Source of the DNA: Alitta virens
Lineage: Eukaryota; Annelida; Polychaeta; Phyllodocida; Nereididae
Length of the DNA: 64,000 nt
NCBI GenBank assembly: GCA_932294295.1
Contig: OW028574.1
Location: 53,814,797 to 53,878,796, forward strand
Direction: 5' to 3'
This document shows, in pieces, positions 13,001 to 24,186 of the stretch (position 1 is its first letter; every line of letters begins with the position of its first letter). Under the pieces are notes generated by a model. The model saw only the letters and a program-made list of their open reading frames with translations. It was not told the origin of the DNA and did no database searches. The position numbers and the translations under genes are program-made.

Positions 13001-16000
13001 CCCAAGTCTTCAACAGAAAAGGTACGTTGGCCTACTGATTGCTAAGCTTACATGTTCTTTTTTACAAAGAGAAGGAATGATACCTTTAAATGGCTGTCAA
13101 ACAAAGAGGAAGAGAGCTTATGAGGACTTTCAAAGAAAATAGATTTTACTTCGCATCTATTTTTGGTTCTGCGAGTCAATGGAGATGATGTCACGCGTAC
13201 CCAGAATTCAGTGCGTTCGCGCGGTTTCCAGAAGAAAGACGCTTTTACTTCGCTGCATTTTTTCGGACTTATTTACCTCAATTTAAGGACTTTCATTTAC
13301 TCCTGGATTGTCCCGGACATCCAGAGGGAATAATATGGTTTCGTATTCGTAAAAAGAAAAATAATACCTGATTGGTTGCTCTTAGAATTAAAAAAGATAA
13401 ATTGTGAGTGTTTAGATTCTGATTTGCACCCATGGTACTGAAATAAGACACTGTATTGGGTTTGTTTGACTTCTTGCAGGTCAGTCCTAAGTCCACATCG
13501 ATCAAAGCTCGTCTTGGAGAGAAGGTGTCACCAAGATCATCTAGTGAAGTGAGTCAGTTTCTATATATAGTCATATTTCACTCTTTTTTTTTTTTTACTT
13601 AATGATTATACTGTAATCCAGAGCTTGGTTGTCTTACCATTATGGCTATTAGATTTCTGCAATCTCAATGTAGATATTGATCTTCGCTGCTATTTCATTG
13701 CTTCAGTGCAGGTATTGAGACTTGATTTTGATTCCAGGCTAGCATGGCTCGTAAAAGAAAGACTCCGGGGTCAGTAGTTGGATCAATTGTCAAAAGAGAC
13801 ATAGACCTGGAAGAAGAGGAGTATGACCCTCATAAGCCAATGATAGGCAAAGTTGCGAGTACAATCCGAGTGGGTAATCGAAGGTGAGTTACAGTTCAGA
13901 TTCTGGTTATTTTTTAATTGTTGGTACTTTTATTATCCAGAAGGTTGCAAAGCAAGCCTTCAGGATATTGTCAGAGGATAAGATGTGAGAGAGTGGAACA
14001 TTCAGGAAAATTTTCAAATGAATAGGCTCAGTGGATATCAAGCTGAACAGTGTCACATAGGGCTCAGTATACTTTAAAATATATAGATTAAAAATATTAG
14101 GCTCGTTTTTTTGAGAAAGATATCAGTAGTTTGCTAAAAAATGCTAAATTAGGGCTCTTTTCGCAGCATTTCGCTTTTTTTGTGGCTCTTGGCCTTGTGT
14201 GCAACCCACTTCAGTGCCCCTGGTGGCGAATTTAAGAACTAGGTTCAAGCGGCAAAAATGGCGGGAAACACCACTAATTGGATCCAATTGGATCCCACCT
14301 TTTCAGACCTGTCCAGAAATGCATTTTATAATTAACATATAGCCCCATTTGGTAGTACTTCAGCACTAACACTACCAATCCACTACATGTACAATATCAG
14401 CACCTTCTGGATTCAGCGCCGTAAGGCTCTAGTTAATTACTAAGGAGTATTAAGCACAAATCAAATTTTGATGCAAAACTAGTATTTGGTGCTGAAGATT
14501 AGTAACCTGTAATAAGCACAACCATGTTGGAACAACTGAAGCAGCACTGGTTTTTTAATACCACTGGTTTGTATTTTTGTCACAATTTATTTTTGGTAAA
14601 GACCAAAGCACCCATGATCATTGTAAGTTTTAATATGTAAGCTGTTCAAAGGAGCTTTGACAGTTTTTATGCTTCTTTGTCACAGGTCGTCAGTACCATT
14701 GTCTCATCAGGCCAGCAAATCCTTGGTATTAAAGGCAGTAACAGAAGCTCACCATTCAACTGAACAAAGATCCACATCGTCCAAAATGGTCTCAGGTATG
14801 GATGGTTCCCTGTTTGGATTATTTTCTTAGGTTCAAGTTGGAATGAGTTCTTTCAGCAGATCATTAATTACGCTTTGCTAAGACATGAATAGCATATTTT
14901 AGGATGTATATATTTTTGTATGACAGATCAAATATCGCGTCCAATACATCGTCGTCTGGGTGCCTTGCCGCGAGAGTCCAGTAGGTCAGAAGTGGCTCGG
15001 AATGGCAGCTCAAGGTCACACAAAGGCTCAGAAAGATCTGTAGAGTTGTTTGTACGACAGGGAGATGACAGATCTTCAGGACGAACACGGCAGGGAGATG
15101 GGGACACATATGAACAAGGTAGCTATTGTTTGGTAACTATTTTAAGGCTGTATGATTTGGCAATCACTGTGTGCAAATTACAATATGAAAAGACCAATTT
15201 TAGCTGGTGGTAATTTATTAGAAAATATGGTTGGCTTTCAATAAGGCAATGGTGAGGAAAAGTATCACCAGAGGTCACTGACAATGAAGCAGATAAGTAT
15301 CGTTTGGTGATGTCATCTATTTTGTGATGTTATCCATGTAACTATTATGTAGTGACGTCATCCTGTTGTCTTTTACCTGCTATGGTGACAGTGCCCTCTG
15401 GTGGTATTTCTCCCCATTGCTGGTGCTTGAGGTATGTCATGTGTCAGGAAAATCACTTTCATCTGTAAATCTCTCCCCAAAGACGAGATTGTAATCATTA
15501 ACTGCAACAGTGTTTGTTTTAGGTGTAGGTGACGTTCGAAAGATCGAGATAAAACAAAGTGATTTGTCCGACAACGAAGAAGACAAGCCTGAGATAGATG
15601 AACCACAAGAAGAAAATTCAGAGGGTTCTGTGAGACATATTGAAATGAAACAAGATGCTCAAGAAGATCGGATACCCGAGACCTTAATACAGAGCGGAGC
15701 TGAAGATACAGACTTCACAGATGAGGAAGCTAATCCAGTGATCCCTGCAGCTGAATCTCCGCGCGTAGTCACCCAAAAGTAAGGGGAATTAAACCTTTTT
15801 TTCTCATTGTATTTTTGTCCTTCACAAATGTCTATTTTCCATTGTGATGTTCTGAGAATCATTAACACATTTTCATGACAGATTTTAATGTGGCAGATGC
15901 AATAGTTACAAAAATACCAACTAAACTTTCTTTGTAATATGTGTCATTTGTTTTCGTATATTTACTCATTTATGAGCCTGATTGTTTTACATAATTCTGT

Positions 16001-18386
16001 AACTCTGACATACTCTGCATAAATTTCAGAATTCCTGCTTCTGCAAGACCGTCCAGTCCCAAATTTGTTGTTACTTTAGATGGAGTGGATCAGAAATTGG
16101 TGAACAAAGCAATGAATGCTGACCTTGAAGATTATGACATGGAGACAGATATGAACTTGAAAGAACCTTCAGCACAAGAAGTGTCGGTCCGACTGGGGAA
16201 TGAGGAGGGTGAGTTACTAATAGTTACAAAATGGGCAATTATTTACCAATAGAGGGAGCTATCAGTAACTATGCTTATTCATTGCTCAGTGACGTCATCT
16301 GAATATGATGGCACTAACTGCACTTAATGACCCCATTGTATGCCTATCTCTTTAACAATTATTTGGCCGCAGATACTGATAGCCCCCTCTGTTGAAAAAT
16401 AAGAGCATATTCTCTGATGCTTCCTATAATTAACATGCCAAATATAATGTGACATTTGGTTGCTGTCATTTTTGGCCTTGAATGGCCTTGAATGATAGGT
16501 TAATTAAGTGATGAAGTCATCATTGTTATGTCTTCCTGTCAATTAATATTGTAAACTTATTAATGTGCGAATTGGTGATCATGCATAATTCCTGTTGTTT
16601 GCTGTTGCCTGATAAATATGCTGATGACTTTCTGTCTCAGATGATGACGACGACATGGGTCCCTTGAAAAAATCCAAAATGACAGAACGTTGTTGGTTTT
16701 GGCCGGCTTGTAAATTGGGAAATGATTGTGAATACCACCATCCCACTGTGGCTTGCACGTAAGTTATATAAAAGCTGTGGAGTAATTTTTTGGCACTCAC
16801 AGTTCACTTAGCTCTTAATTGAAAATTTTTTGTTTTTGAGTGGATATGAGTCTGATAGTTTTTAAATACCACGCTGAATGAGTGACAGATGTGGGTCAAT
16901 ATTGTCAGATAAATTATACATTTACATGACCAAAGCAAAATGGCAGCGCCCATGAGTTTGTTGTTTGGGTAGAAAAATCAAATGAATTTGTTCCCCACTG
17001 GATGGATTGCTCAGTTTTGCGTCTAAGCGCTTGATTAATGGAGAAAACGACCGACTTTCGACTCTAGGCGATCATCGTCAAATGAATATTATTGTACATA
17101 TTGAGAGATGGTTACTTGCAACTAATATTTTCATAGTTGTCTTTCATTATATTTCCAGAATGTTTCCACGATGTAAATTTGGTGACAAATGTCTATATAT
17201 TCATCCCAACTGTAAATTTGATGCCAACTGCACTCGACCGAAATGTCCTTATACACATGCAAGTCAGAGAGCCGCAACATATCCTGTTGTTATTCAGCCA
17301 GTAAAAAGTAAGTGTTGATTTTTCCGTCTGGTCTAATGTTACCGTTATAAGTAATCCTTGATGCGTTTGTCTAATGGAATAGTTAAAATGTTATTTGTGT
17401 GAAGGTGCTCCAAACATTTTGTATCTAGAACTCAATTTTGTTTCAGTTTTGCCTGTAGCTAAACCGTCGGCATTCCTGGCGGCATCCAATCGTATCTCAT
17501 CCCAGCAGAAAAACTCTTCTGACATCAAATGTCGCTTTTTCCCCAAATGTACCAATATGAACTGTCCGTATAATCATCCTAAGGTAAGGGTTGTTATTAT
17601 AGCGATATCCTTAATGCCAACTGAAGACTAACAATGCAAAACTGGACCTTGGCAGTACACACTATAATAATTATTGTACACAGCACACACTATAATTGTA
17701 TGCCTCAGAGCCAACTAACATCTCTCTTCTTAGTCTTTTTACCAGCCTGTTAGGTTGTCCTGCTTGGAATTTTTCGTGAACTTTATATGTTAAATTATAT
17801 CTTTTTAAAATCATGTGTAAATAAATTTTAATATTGTTAAAAAAAAATTTTGAAATCTAAAAAAAAATTCAAATTTTCTGTGTGCCGCTGGGTACGAAAT
17901 AAAGATGATATATATATGATATGACTTTCATACAGATCCAGCTAACCTTAATATTTCACTTTCGGCAATATTCCTTCATGCATGTGATCTTCAAGTTCTA
18001 CCATCATTTGTCATACATTTAATTTTTGTGTTCTGTTCTTTTGTAGCCTTGTCGTTATGGTATAGGTTGTACAAATAAAGCAACATGCACATTTTCACAT
18101 CCTGCTCTTCCAAGCAAAGACCAACTGAAGTGGATGCCTCCCAAACATTCAAATGTCACGTAAGTTTTGGATTTGTAGATATTTTATAGTTGTGGTAAAA
18201 ATAATTTTACTGTGTAACTTATACAATTTTATCCTTAAATTTTTCAAGTCGAATTTGGTAATTTTAGTTAACCCAATTAGTTAAAACAGACAAAATAATA
18301 ATTATTGTCTTTTAAAGGATATTTACCAATATCATATTATTTTCCTATATTTTTTCAGGATTAAGCTGGATGAACATGCTGAATGA
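10002..18386 (+). CDS. ZC3H14: ZC3H14: CCCH zinc-finger nuclear poly(A) RNA-binding protein (17 exons, complete)
   Basis: Exons: 10002-10037, 11328-11370, 11566-11680, 12187-12230, 12381-12542, 12903-13021, 13480-13548, 13738-13883, 14686-14795, 14927-15118, 15523-15778, 16030-16208, 16641-16758, 17159-17307, 17447-17583, 18047-18159, 18359-18386. Phases agree; 671 residues (human long isoform about 736). The 12-residue first exon (MEIGNELSDKIR) matches the vertebrate start and fixes it. Residues 1-70 form the PWI-like fold of Nab2/ZC3H14 (DDELPDYIMVMVANRK). A long acidic and basic low-complexity middle includes PKFVVTLDGV, also seen in vertebrates. The C-terminus has five CCCH fingers, two C-X5-C-X5-C-X3-H type first, then two with X4 and a last with X5. 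The yeast homologue Nab2 controls poly(A) length and export. The nuclear RNA-binding role here is inferred by orthology. Confidence 0.96.
12766..12864 (+). repeat. Short 72-bp-period tandem duplication in a ZC3H14 intron
   Basis: The stretch AACTTAGCAATTAAAAACAG followed by AGAAAG occurs at 12766 and again at 12838, 72 bp apart, with similar sequence between. It is a local intronic duplication with no sign of coding. Confidence 0.6.
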
Positions 18387-20018
18387 GGTCTTTTACTAAA
18401 GCATTATTTATTACTGTATTGTATCGGCTGTATGATCCAGATCTGTATTGTATAAGCTTTATGATCCAGATACGAGAGTAATTTCTTCTTGAAAAGCATG
18501 GCAGAGTTACTACGCTCAATTTTATCTATTAAATTTCTCATCAGTATCTTTTAATCTGTGTCATATCCTTTTGATATTATTGTAATATTTGTACATAGGC
18601 TTAGGAAATACTAAATCAGCCTGTTTTTCTGAGAATATCACAGTTACCTTTGAATATCGTCCCAAGATATTTACAGAAATGATTTTTCACTTGTTAATCA
18701 TCCATGTCAATATTGTAAAGTAAACATTTGTATTTTGGTAAAATGTAGCATTTTATCATTGAAGAAAGTATTATTCAGGAATATTTGTAAGGTTATTTGC
18801 TATTTGGGCTGGGTCCCTTTGGAGAACTTGAGACTGAGCTGAAATTTTATTGTAAATATTTGGACATTTGTCACCTTATTTTTAGCCATTGTGGGACAGT
18901 GCTTGAATAAATGCTGTCATATTGTGATTTGTTATTTTGTTAAATACTATGTGTTGGTGTCTTGTTTTACTTACAAGAGTAGTGGGGTGGTGGTAAAATG
19001 TGTTGGCATGCAGTCTAATTAATGTTAGTAAGTAAAATAAGGGTGATATTTACAACCCTGATCACAAGTTACAGCTGCTGGATGTGGCCTGGCCAGCTGA
19101 CATTGAAGAGAAGTTAGGTTTGCTTTATTTTCTTGTGTTGATTAATGGACAGTCCTAAAAAAAAAAAGAAAAACCATGAAAATAACAGAGTACTTATGCT
19201 CGTAACATTGGTTGATGACATGAGTCAATCTTTGTTAGACTGCCATTCTGTCTGGGCCAGCAATTTGGAGTTCAGATTTGAAAAGGTTGTCTCCAAGGTC
19301 TGAATAACGCTGAATCAATCTGAAAATTAAATTAAAGGTTATGCGTAACCCATTGTTTCCATGGTTGCTCAGTAATTAAAAATGCCTATGATATGGATAG
19401 TTTTTTAATCATTTGTTAATCGAGACCTTGAACTGACAATCTTCCAAAAAGGTCATGTCTCCAAGGCCTGTGAATATCGCATGGCAATGTAGTTAACATG
19501 CAGCTAATGCAGGGTCAAGTTAACTGGCTGTAAAAAGTTTCATTGCAATAAAAAAATTTCAGCTTATAGCTGCCTAATCAAAAATGGTTGTAAGTCTAAA
19601 CATATATATCTTAATGGTTAGCCTGGCTGGGTCTAGTCACAGTCGAAGCACCTGTGATGTACATTTGCTCAGGTTTTCCGTGTACAGTGGCTTCCTGTGG
19701 TACAAAACTGAACTGTCCGTTTGGATAAATCAGCTTGTATGACAAAATATAAATTATATTTGGGGGATACATCAGGACTGAGTCATATTGGAGTAAAATT
19801 TAAAATGGCTTGAAGCGTTTTGCAGACTGGTGGAATTCTTATCCGTTGGATATTTAAAAATAGGCAGTGAAGAATGTGCCTGAAACGTGGCTAAGCAGAC
19901 CTTTGATTATGGTAGTAAGGCCACTTTTCTGCCAGTTCAGCTCTTTAATTTTTCAAGATTATACCACATTAATGACTTCAGTGTATTGGCTTGTTGAGTG
20001 TTAAGACGGTAATTAAGC
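18387..20018 (+). other. ZC3H14 3' UTR (polyA signal 18906-18911) and intergenic DNA
   Basis: The AATAAA at 18906-18911 lies 520 bp after the ZC3H14 stop and is the likely end of the transcript. From about 18.95 to 20.0 kb I see AT-rich sequence without supported exons. An upstream exon of the 21.2-kb ORF may hide here, but none can be defended. Confidence 0.4.
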
Positions 20019-20021
20019 TAA

Positions 20022-20670
20022 AGGGGGTTTCACACATAGCCGGATCAGACGCCGGAGCGTCCCGGAGTAACATTTTATTACCTCCGGGGGGTTCCGGGAT
20101 CAAAGAGCTGTTAAATGTCAACAAAAAATAAATGTTTGACGATGTTTACACGATGTCAATACGGTCTCAACAAGAAGCAACACGGAGCTAACACGACTGT
20201 CCCGTTTAGAGTGAGGAGTGAACCGGATTTTCACGGTGCCTTCGCGGATATCACCGGTCTTTACACCGTGTTCATTCGTGTGGATCCGTTGTGGCTCCTT
20301 GTACTCTCCGGCGTTAATGGCGGCGAAATATTCATGCCCGGTTGACACCGGATGTAGCCGGAGACATGCCAGAGTCAATACGGAGATTCCCGGAGATCGG
20401 CGGAGTCTACTGGGCGTCTACACGGGTCTACACGGATCTACACGGATTAAATCACTCCGGGAACTCCGGCATGAAAAATCAAACATGTTTAATTTTTTCC
20501 CCCGGAGTCCCAAGGTGCTCCCGGAGCGCCCCGGACAATGACGGACAATGCCGGACAATCCCGGACATGAACACGATGTCTATACGGCTTTCCCCGGAGT
20601 ATGCGGGAGTATTCCGGAGTTGACCTCCGGGACGCTCCGGCCTCTGATCCGGCTATGTGTGAAACCCCCT
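20022..20670. mobile_element. PIF/Harbinger-like MITE, 649 bp, TAA target-site duplication
   Basis: Both ends carry an inverted repeat of about 46 bp starting AGGGGGTTTCACACATAGCC, with one mismatch visible. It is flanked by TAA at 20019-20021 and 20671-20673, the 3-bp TWA duplication typical of PIF/Harbinger elements. The interior is much richer in GC than its surroundings and is packed with CCGGA/TCCGG words and short near-repeats (for example two direct copies of TACACGG-type words near 20420-20445). Short open frames inside it resemble nothing and come from the repeats. No transposase is present, so it is non-autonomous. Confidence 0.85.
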
Positions 20671-21244
20671 TAATAAGAATTTGTTGGTTGAGTTGTTAAG
20701 TCTATGCAGACCAACTGCCAAGAGTATAGGCTGTAATCTTTGTCGAAGCTGTTCAGTTATTGATCTGTATTTTGATCTGTGATCTGCTCGTGAGAGCGAA
20801 TCAATGAACAGTTCCACTGGGCTGGAGTGAGGAACCTTCTATCCAGTGCTGTAAAATGCTAAGAGACATGTGTCAACATGGCCAAAACATTCACAAAGAG
20901 GCTGATATCGCCTCGGACGGCTTAATCCATGTCTTAAATCACAGGATTGTCGTGGATATAATAGTCATTCCAGCAGTGATTTTATTGATTAGTAGTTCAT
21001 AGTGATTGGATAGTTTGTCTTCCATGACTGACTTATTGGTTATTATAAAAGCTATTTATGTGTTAGATCAGTCTGATATTGTATGAACCTTCATTAAGGA
21101 TGAGATACTGACTGGACTCGGATTACATTTTCTAGGCAGATGTTTCAATGAGAATGAAATCGAATAGAAGTTTATAATGCAAAGCTGCATACATCTATAG
21201 TTTGGATTACAATTAAGGTTACAATTAAGCCCTTTATCTGCAAG

Positions 21245-21815
21245 AAAAACAAAAGTGCAAGACCAATCACAATCAAAGGAGGATTTAAAATCAAATGATG
21301 TTGATATCAACAGTGGCTACTGCGATACAAAAATCTCAATTCATGTTACTGATGAAAATGATGTAGAAAGTGAGAGAGATTCCGAAACGAATGCTGCTAG
21401 GCTGGCTCAGAGGCGGTCGAAAGGTCGCTCGAACAGTTTACCCAATGGTATTTTAAGGAATCACTTGAAACCATTCATAGCGCTATCCAATATTTCTGAA
21501 GATGAGGACTCTGATTATGTCGGAGGTCGTAGAGGACGTCGAGTGTCATTCTCTGTTCCAACAGACTCTGAAAATAACTCCGTGAAAGATGACAAGAGTA
21601 CAGCAAAAGATTCTACCGGACTGTCTAAGTTACAAGTGCAGGTAGACAGAGATCCTCTACCCACAGGATCAAATGTCTTTCAACAGGTCATGGCTGAGGT
21701 TGGCCCTCCGAAGGACTCTACAGTTGCTACTCCCCCACCAGGCAAATACGAAAAAGTGAAAACTCTCCACATCACCAAGAAGGACAAAAAACGAAACAAT
21801 ACTGCCTATAGCTGA
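21245..21815 (+). CDS. Terminal exon of an unidentified gene; PP1-docking protein (SILK + RVxF motifs)
   Basis: The frame is open from 21201 to the TAG-type stop near 21815, with no in-frame ATG before about residue 150. It is therefore read as a last exon entered by splicing, best at an AG at 21243-21244; the upstream exons were not found. Counting from the codon at 21255, the ~186 residues are hydrophilic and probably disordered. They hold a 14-3-3 mode-1-like RSNSLP (58-63), a GILR (65-68) that fits the PP1 SILK consensus [GS]IL[RK], and RVSF (96-99), a canonical RVxF PP1 site preceded by basic residues. An acidic SEDEDSD stretch lies between the two. SILK placed N-terminal to RVxF is the arrangement seen in known PP1 regulators. 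The gene family is unrecognised; PP1 binding is inferred. Confidence 0.6.
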
Positions 21816-24035
21816 TTGCTTGAAGTGCTTCTAATCGCAGTCAGTTATTCTGTCCACCTGATTCAAATTTGTAATTTATGCCATGTTTGTATGTTGCCAT
21901 AAACAGGTGCCAAGTGTATGTCGAGTAATTTATATATTTGGAGTATCCTCAAACTAAAGTGCTGAATACAAAGGAAGTGGGATCTAAGTTTGAAGCTTAG
22001 GTTCATATTCTAGTCTATTCATCAGTATCAGTGTTAACACATGACAATAATCCAAGGATTAAACCAACGATAACATCAAAGTCTCAAAGGTATGTTTATT
22101 GAATTTAGTGGTATGTACAAGTTGTGCTCAATAGAGTCTTTAAGGAGCTATAAATTAATATTGTCTTATGACTGGATTAACCCAAGGTGATCTTGGATTG
22201 TGATTGATTTTTGCCGAACAATGGTGTATTGATTTGTGAAGGTCGATCTCAAGGCTTTGTGAAGGGACACAATCTAAGATTAGTTCTCATGAAATAGTCC
22301 ATTAAATGGCTCAGCTGGTGAATTTTTAATGCAATGATCCAAGAAACAAACCTCTCACTTTGAATTTTGAGACCTTGCCAAGTTTCAAAGGCAGCTGTTT
22401 CGTGATAGTATTTGATAAAATATAACGAGCCTCTGCATCATTTTTATTTGTTGATTTATTAATAATTTTATTTTGTTGATTTATGAATCATATTTTATAG
22501 TTTTTGCAAAGTCAAATGTATGACAATAATTATTCAGGATGTATTACATTGTGAATAAATCAGACAGAATATGACACATTTTATTACCATAGAACGGGGT
22601 GATTAAACATTTAAATCATTGGGGTATCTTCTCTGACTTTTGACAACAGTCACGATGGTGCATTTTGATAGTCACATTGACATATGTTGGCTATGTTTTA
22701 CAAAATTTGGAAAAAAACAGGAAAAAAAAAAGGTTTTCGTTCCTGGAGCAGAACTCTGGCACTATTGCACCTACATGCCTAAAACTTTGTCATAATATGA
22801 CTAAAGTATTGCAGTGGTGCCTTTTGGGGGTCTCATGGTGGTAAATACTAAAGCATTTTCAAAATTAGGTCGAAATAGGGAAAAATCCTACTTTTCAAAC
22901 CTACATACAAAAGACACTATTTACCTTACATGAATGAAATTGTATCAATAAAATATCTAAATTATAGTATTTTCACTTTTCAAAGTTAATTTTGATATTC
23001 ATTTCATGCTGATTACATAACAATGGAAAATCAGGAAAAAATGTGTTAAATTGTGTTTCCAGAGCAGAACTCTGGCATTAATGCTCTTACCCTAACAATA
23101 TTTTATATGTTGTAACTCTATATAGTTCAGCATTTTGATAGTCACATTGACATATCTCAGCTGTGTTTTAAAATATTTAGAGAAAATAACATAAACATTT
23201 TCGATGAACAGGGCTCTCACACAACTGCACCTACATGCATACAAAACTTAAATCTAAAATAGTGTAGAGATACCTTCTGTCAAACCCTCGTATCAATGAA
23301 TCTATGATCCTTACATCAGTAACATTTATTAATGATATTTCTAGATTATAGTACTTTCACTTCTAAGCTGCATTTTGTCATTTTTTCATCCTTCCTTTTT
23401 TTTTTCATAATAATGGAAAACTGCTAAAAGTTGTGCTGCTTCCTTCATATCCTTAGCATCCCATACTTAGCAATGACAGCCGTAAATGTTGTACATACAA
23501 TTATTAAATATTTGATCATAGTATTGCCATGCTCAACTCATTCAACAGTTTTTGTTTATAATTAGCAATTTCATAATAATTAGTTGCATAATGATCCGTA
23601 TTACTTTCACTTGACTCCAATACTTATTATTGTTTTTCTTCATATACACCTGTAAAGTGTTCGGTTATAAATACTGATTTAAATGCCATAGATTTAATGC
23701 AAATCAGCAACCCAACAATTCAGTAACTGTTAAAGGAAATATGGCAATTGATAATATATAGTTCCTTCAGTTGCCAGATAAGTGTAAACAGCAAGCAAAA
23801 AATATTTTGACTTCTAAAGGCGTTAAAATGGGTGTGTTGAGTATCATTCCATACAAAATAAACCTTTAAGATTTGTATTTAGCCTTTATTTATTGGCTTT
23901 TGGCTGCTTGATGCTTCAATAAGTTCCATAACCTGATTCATTTAGGACATAAGAAATACCCGGTTCACCAATTTTGCAGAAATATTTTATTCAGTCGTTC
24001 TAAAAATTTCCCAAAACATTTTGTATGCATATATA
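21816..24035. other. Non-coding interval between the PP1-docking ORF and the polycystin gene, with diverged tandem repeats
   Basis: No exon can be supported. Two diverged copies of a ~0.4-kb unit lie at about 22640-23030 and 23110-23440. Both begin with CATTTTGATAGTCACATTGA (22661 and 23131), continue with a GAGCAGAACTCTGG-like word (22745, with another at ~23060), and end near a TAGTATTTTCACTT-like word. The rest is AT-rich 3' flank of both neighbours. Confidence 0.5.
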
Positions 24036-24041
24036 TTTATT
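24036..24041 (-). terminator. Candidate polyadenylation signal of the polycystin gene
   Basis: Reads AATAAA on the minus strand, 146 bp after the stop codon. Other hexamers occur further on, so use of this one is a guess. Confidence 0.35.
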
Positions 24042-24186
24042 TACTTTTTATTGATAATCGAGTTCAGGTGCTGGTAGTTGTTACCTTTGTCTACAAGAAG
24101 AATATCTTAAGAGAAGTACTTGAGATAAGCATTAGCCCAATTTTTAACATAAAGCTATCACTTGATGTTTTGATTACTAGCCTTTT

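Noticed and set aside
20218..20623. Two ~100-codon frames inside the MITE
   Set aside because: They arise from CCGGA-type repeats in GC-rich non-coding DNA; no domain, no transposase motif.
21255..21257. GTG as start codon of the PP1-docking ORF
   Set aside because: Nuclear eukaryotic genes rarely start at GTG; a spliced upstream exon is far more probable.
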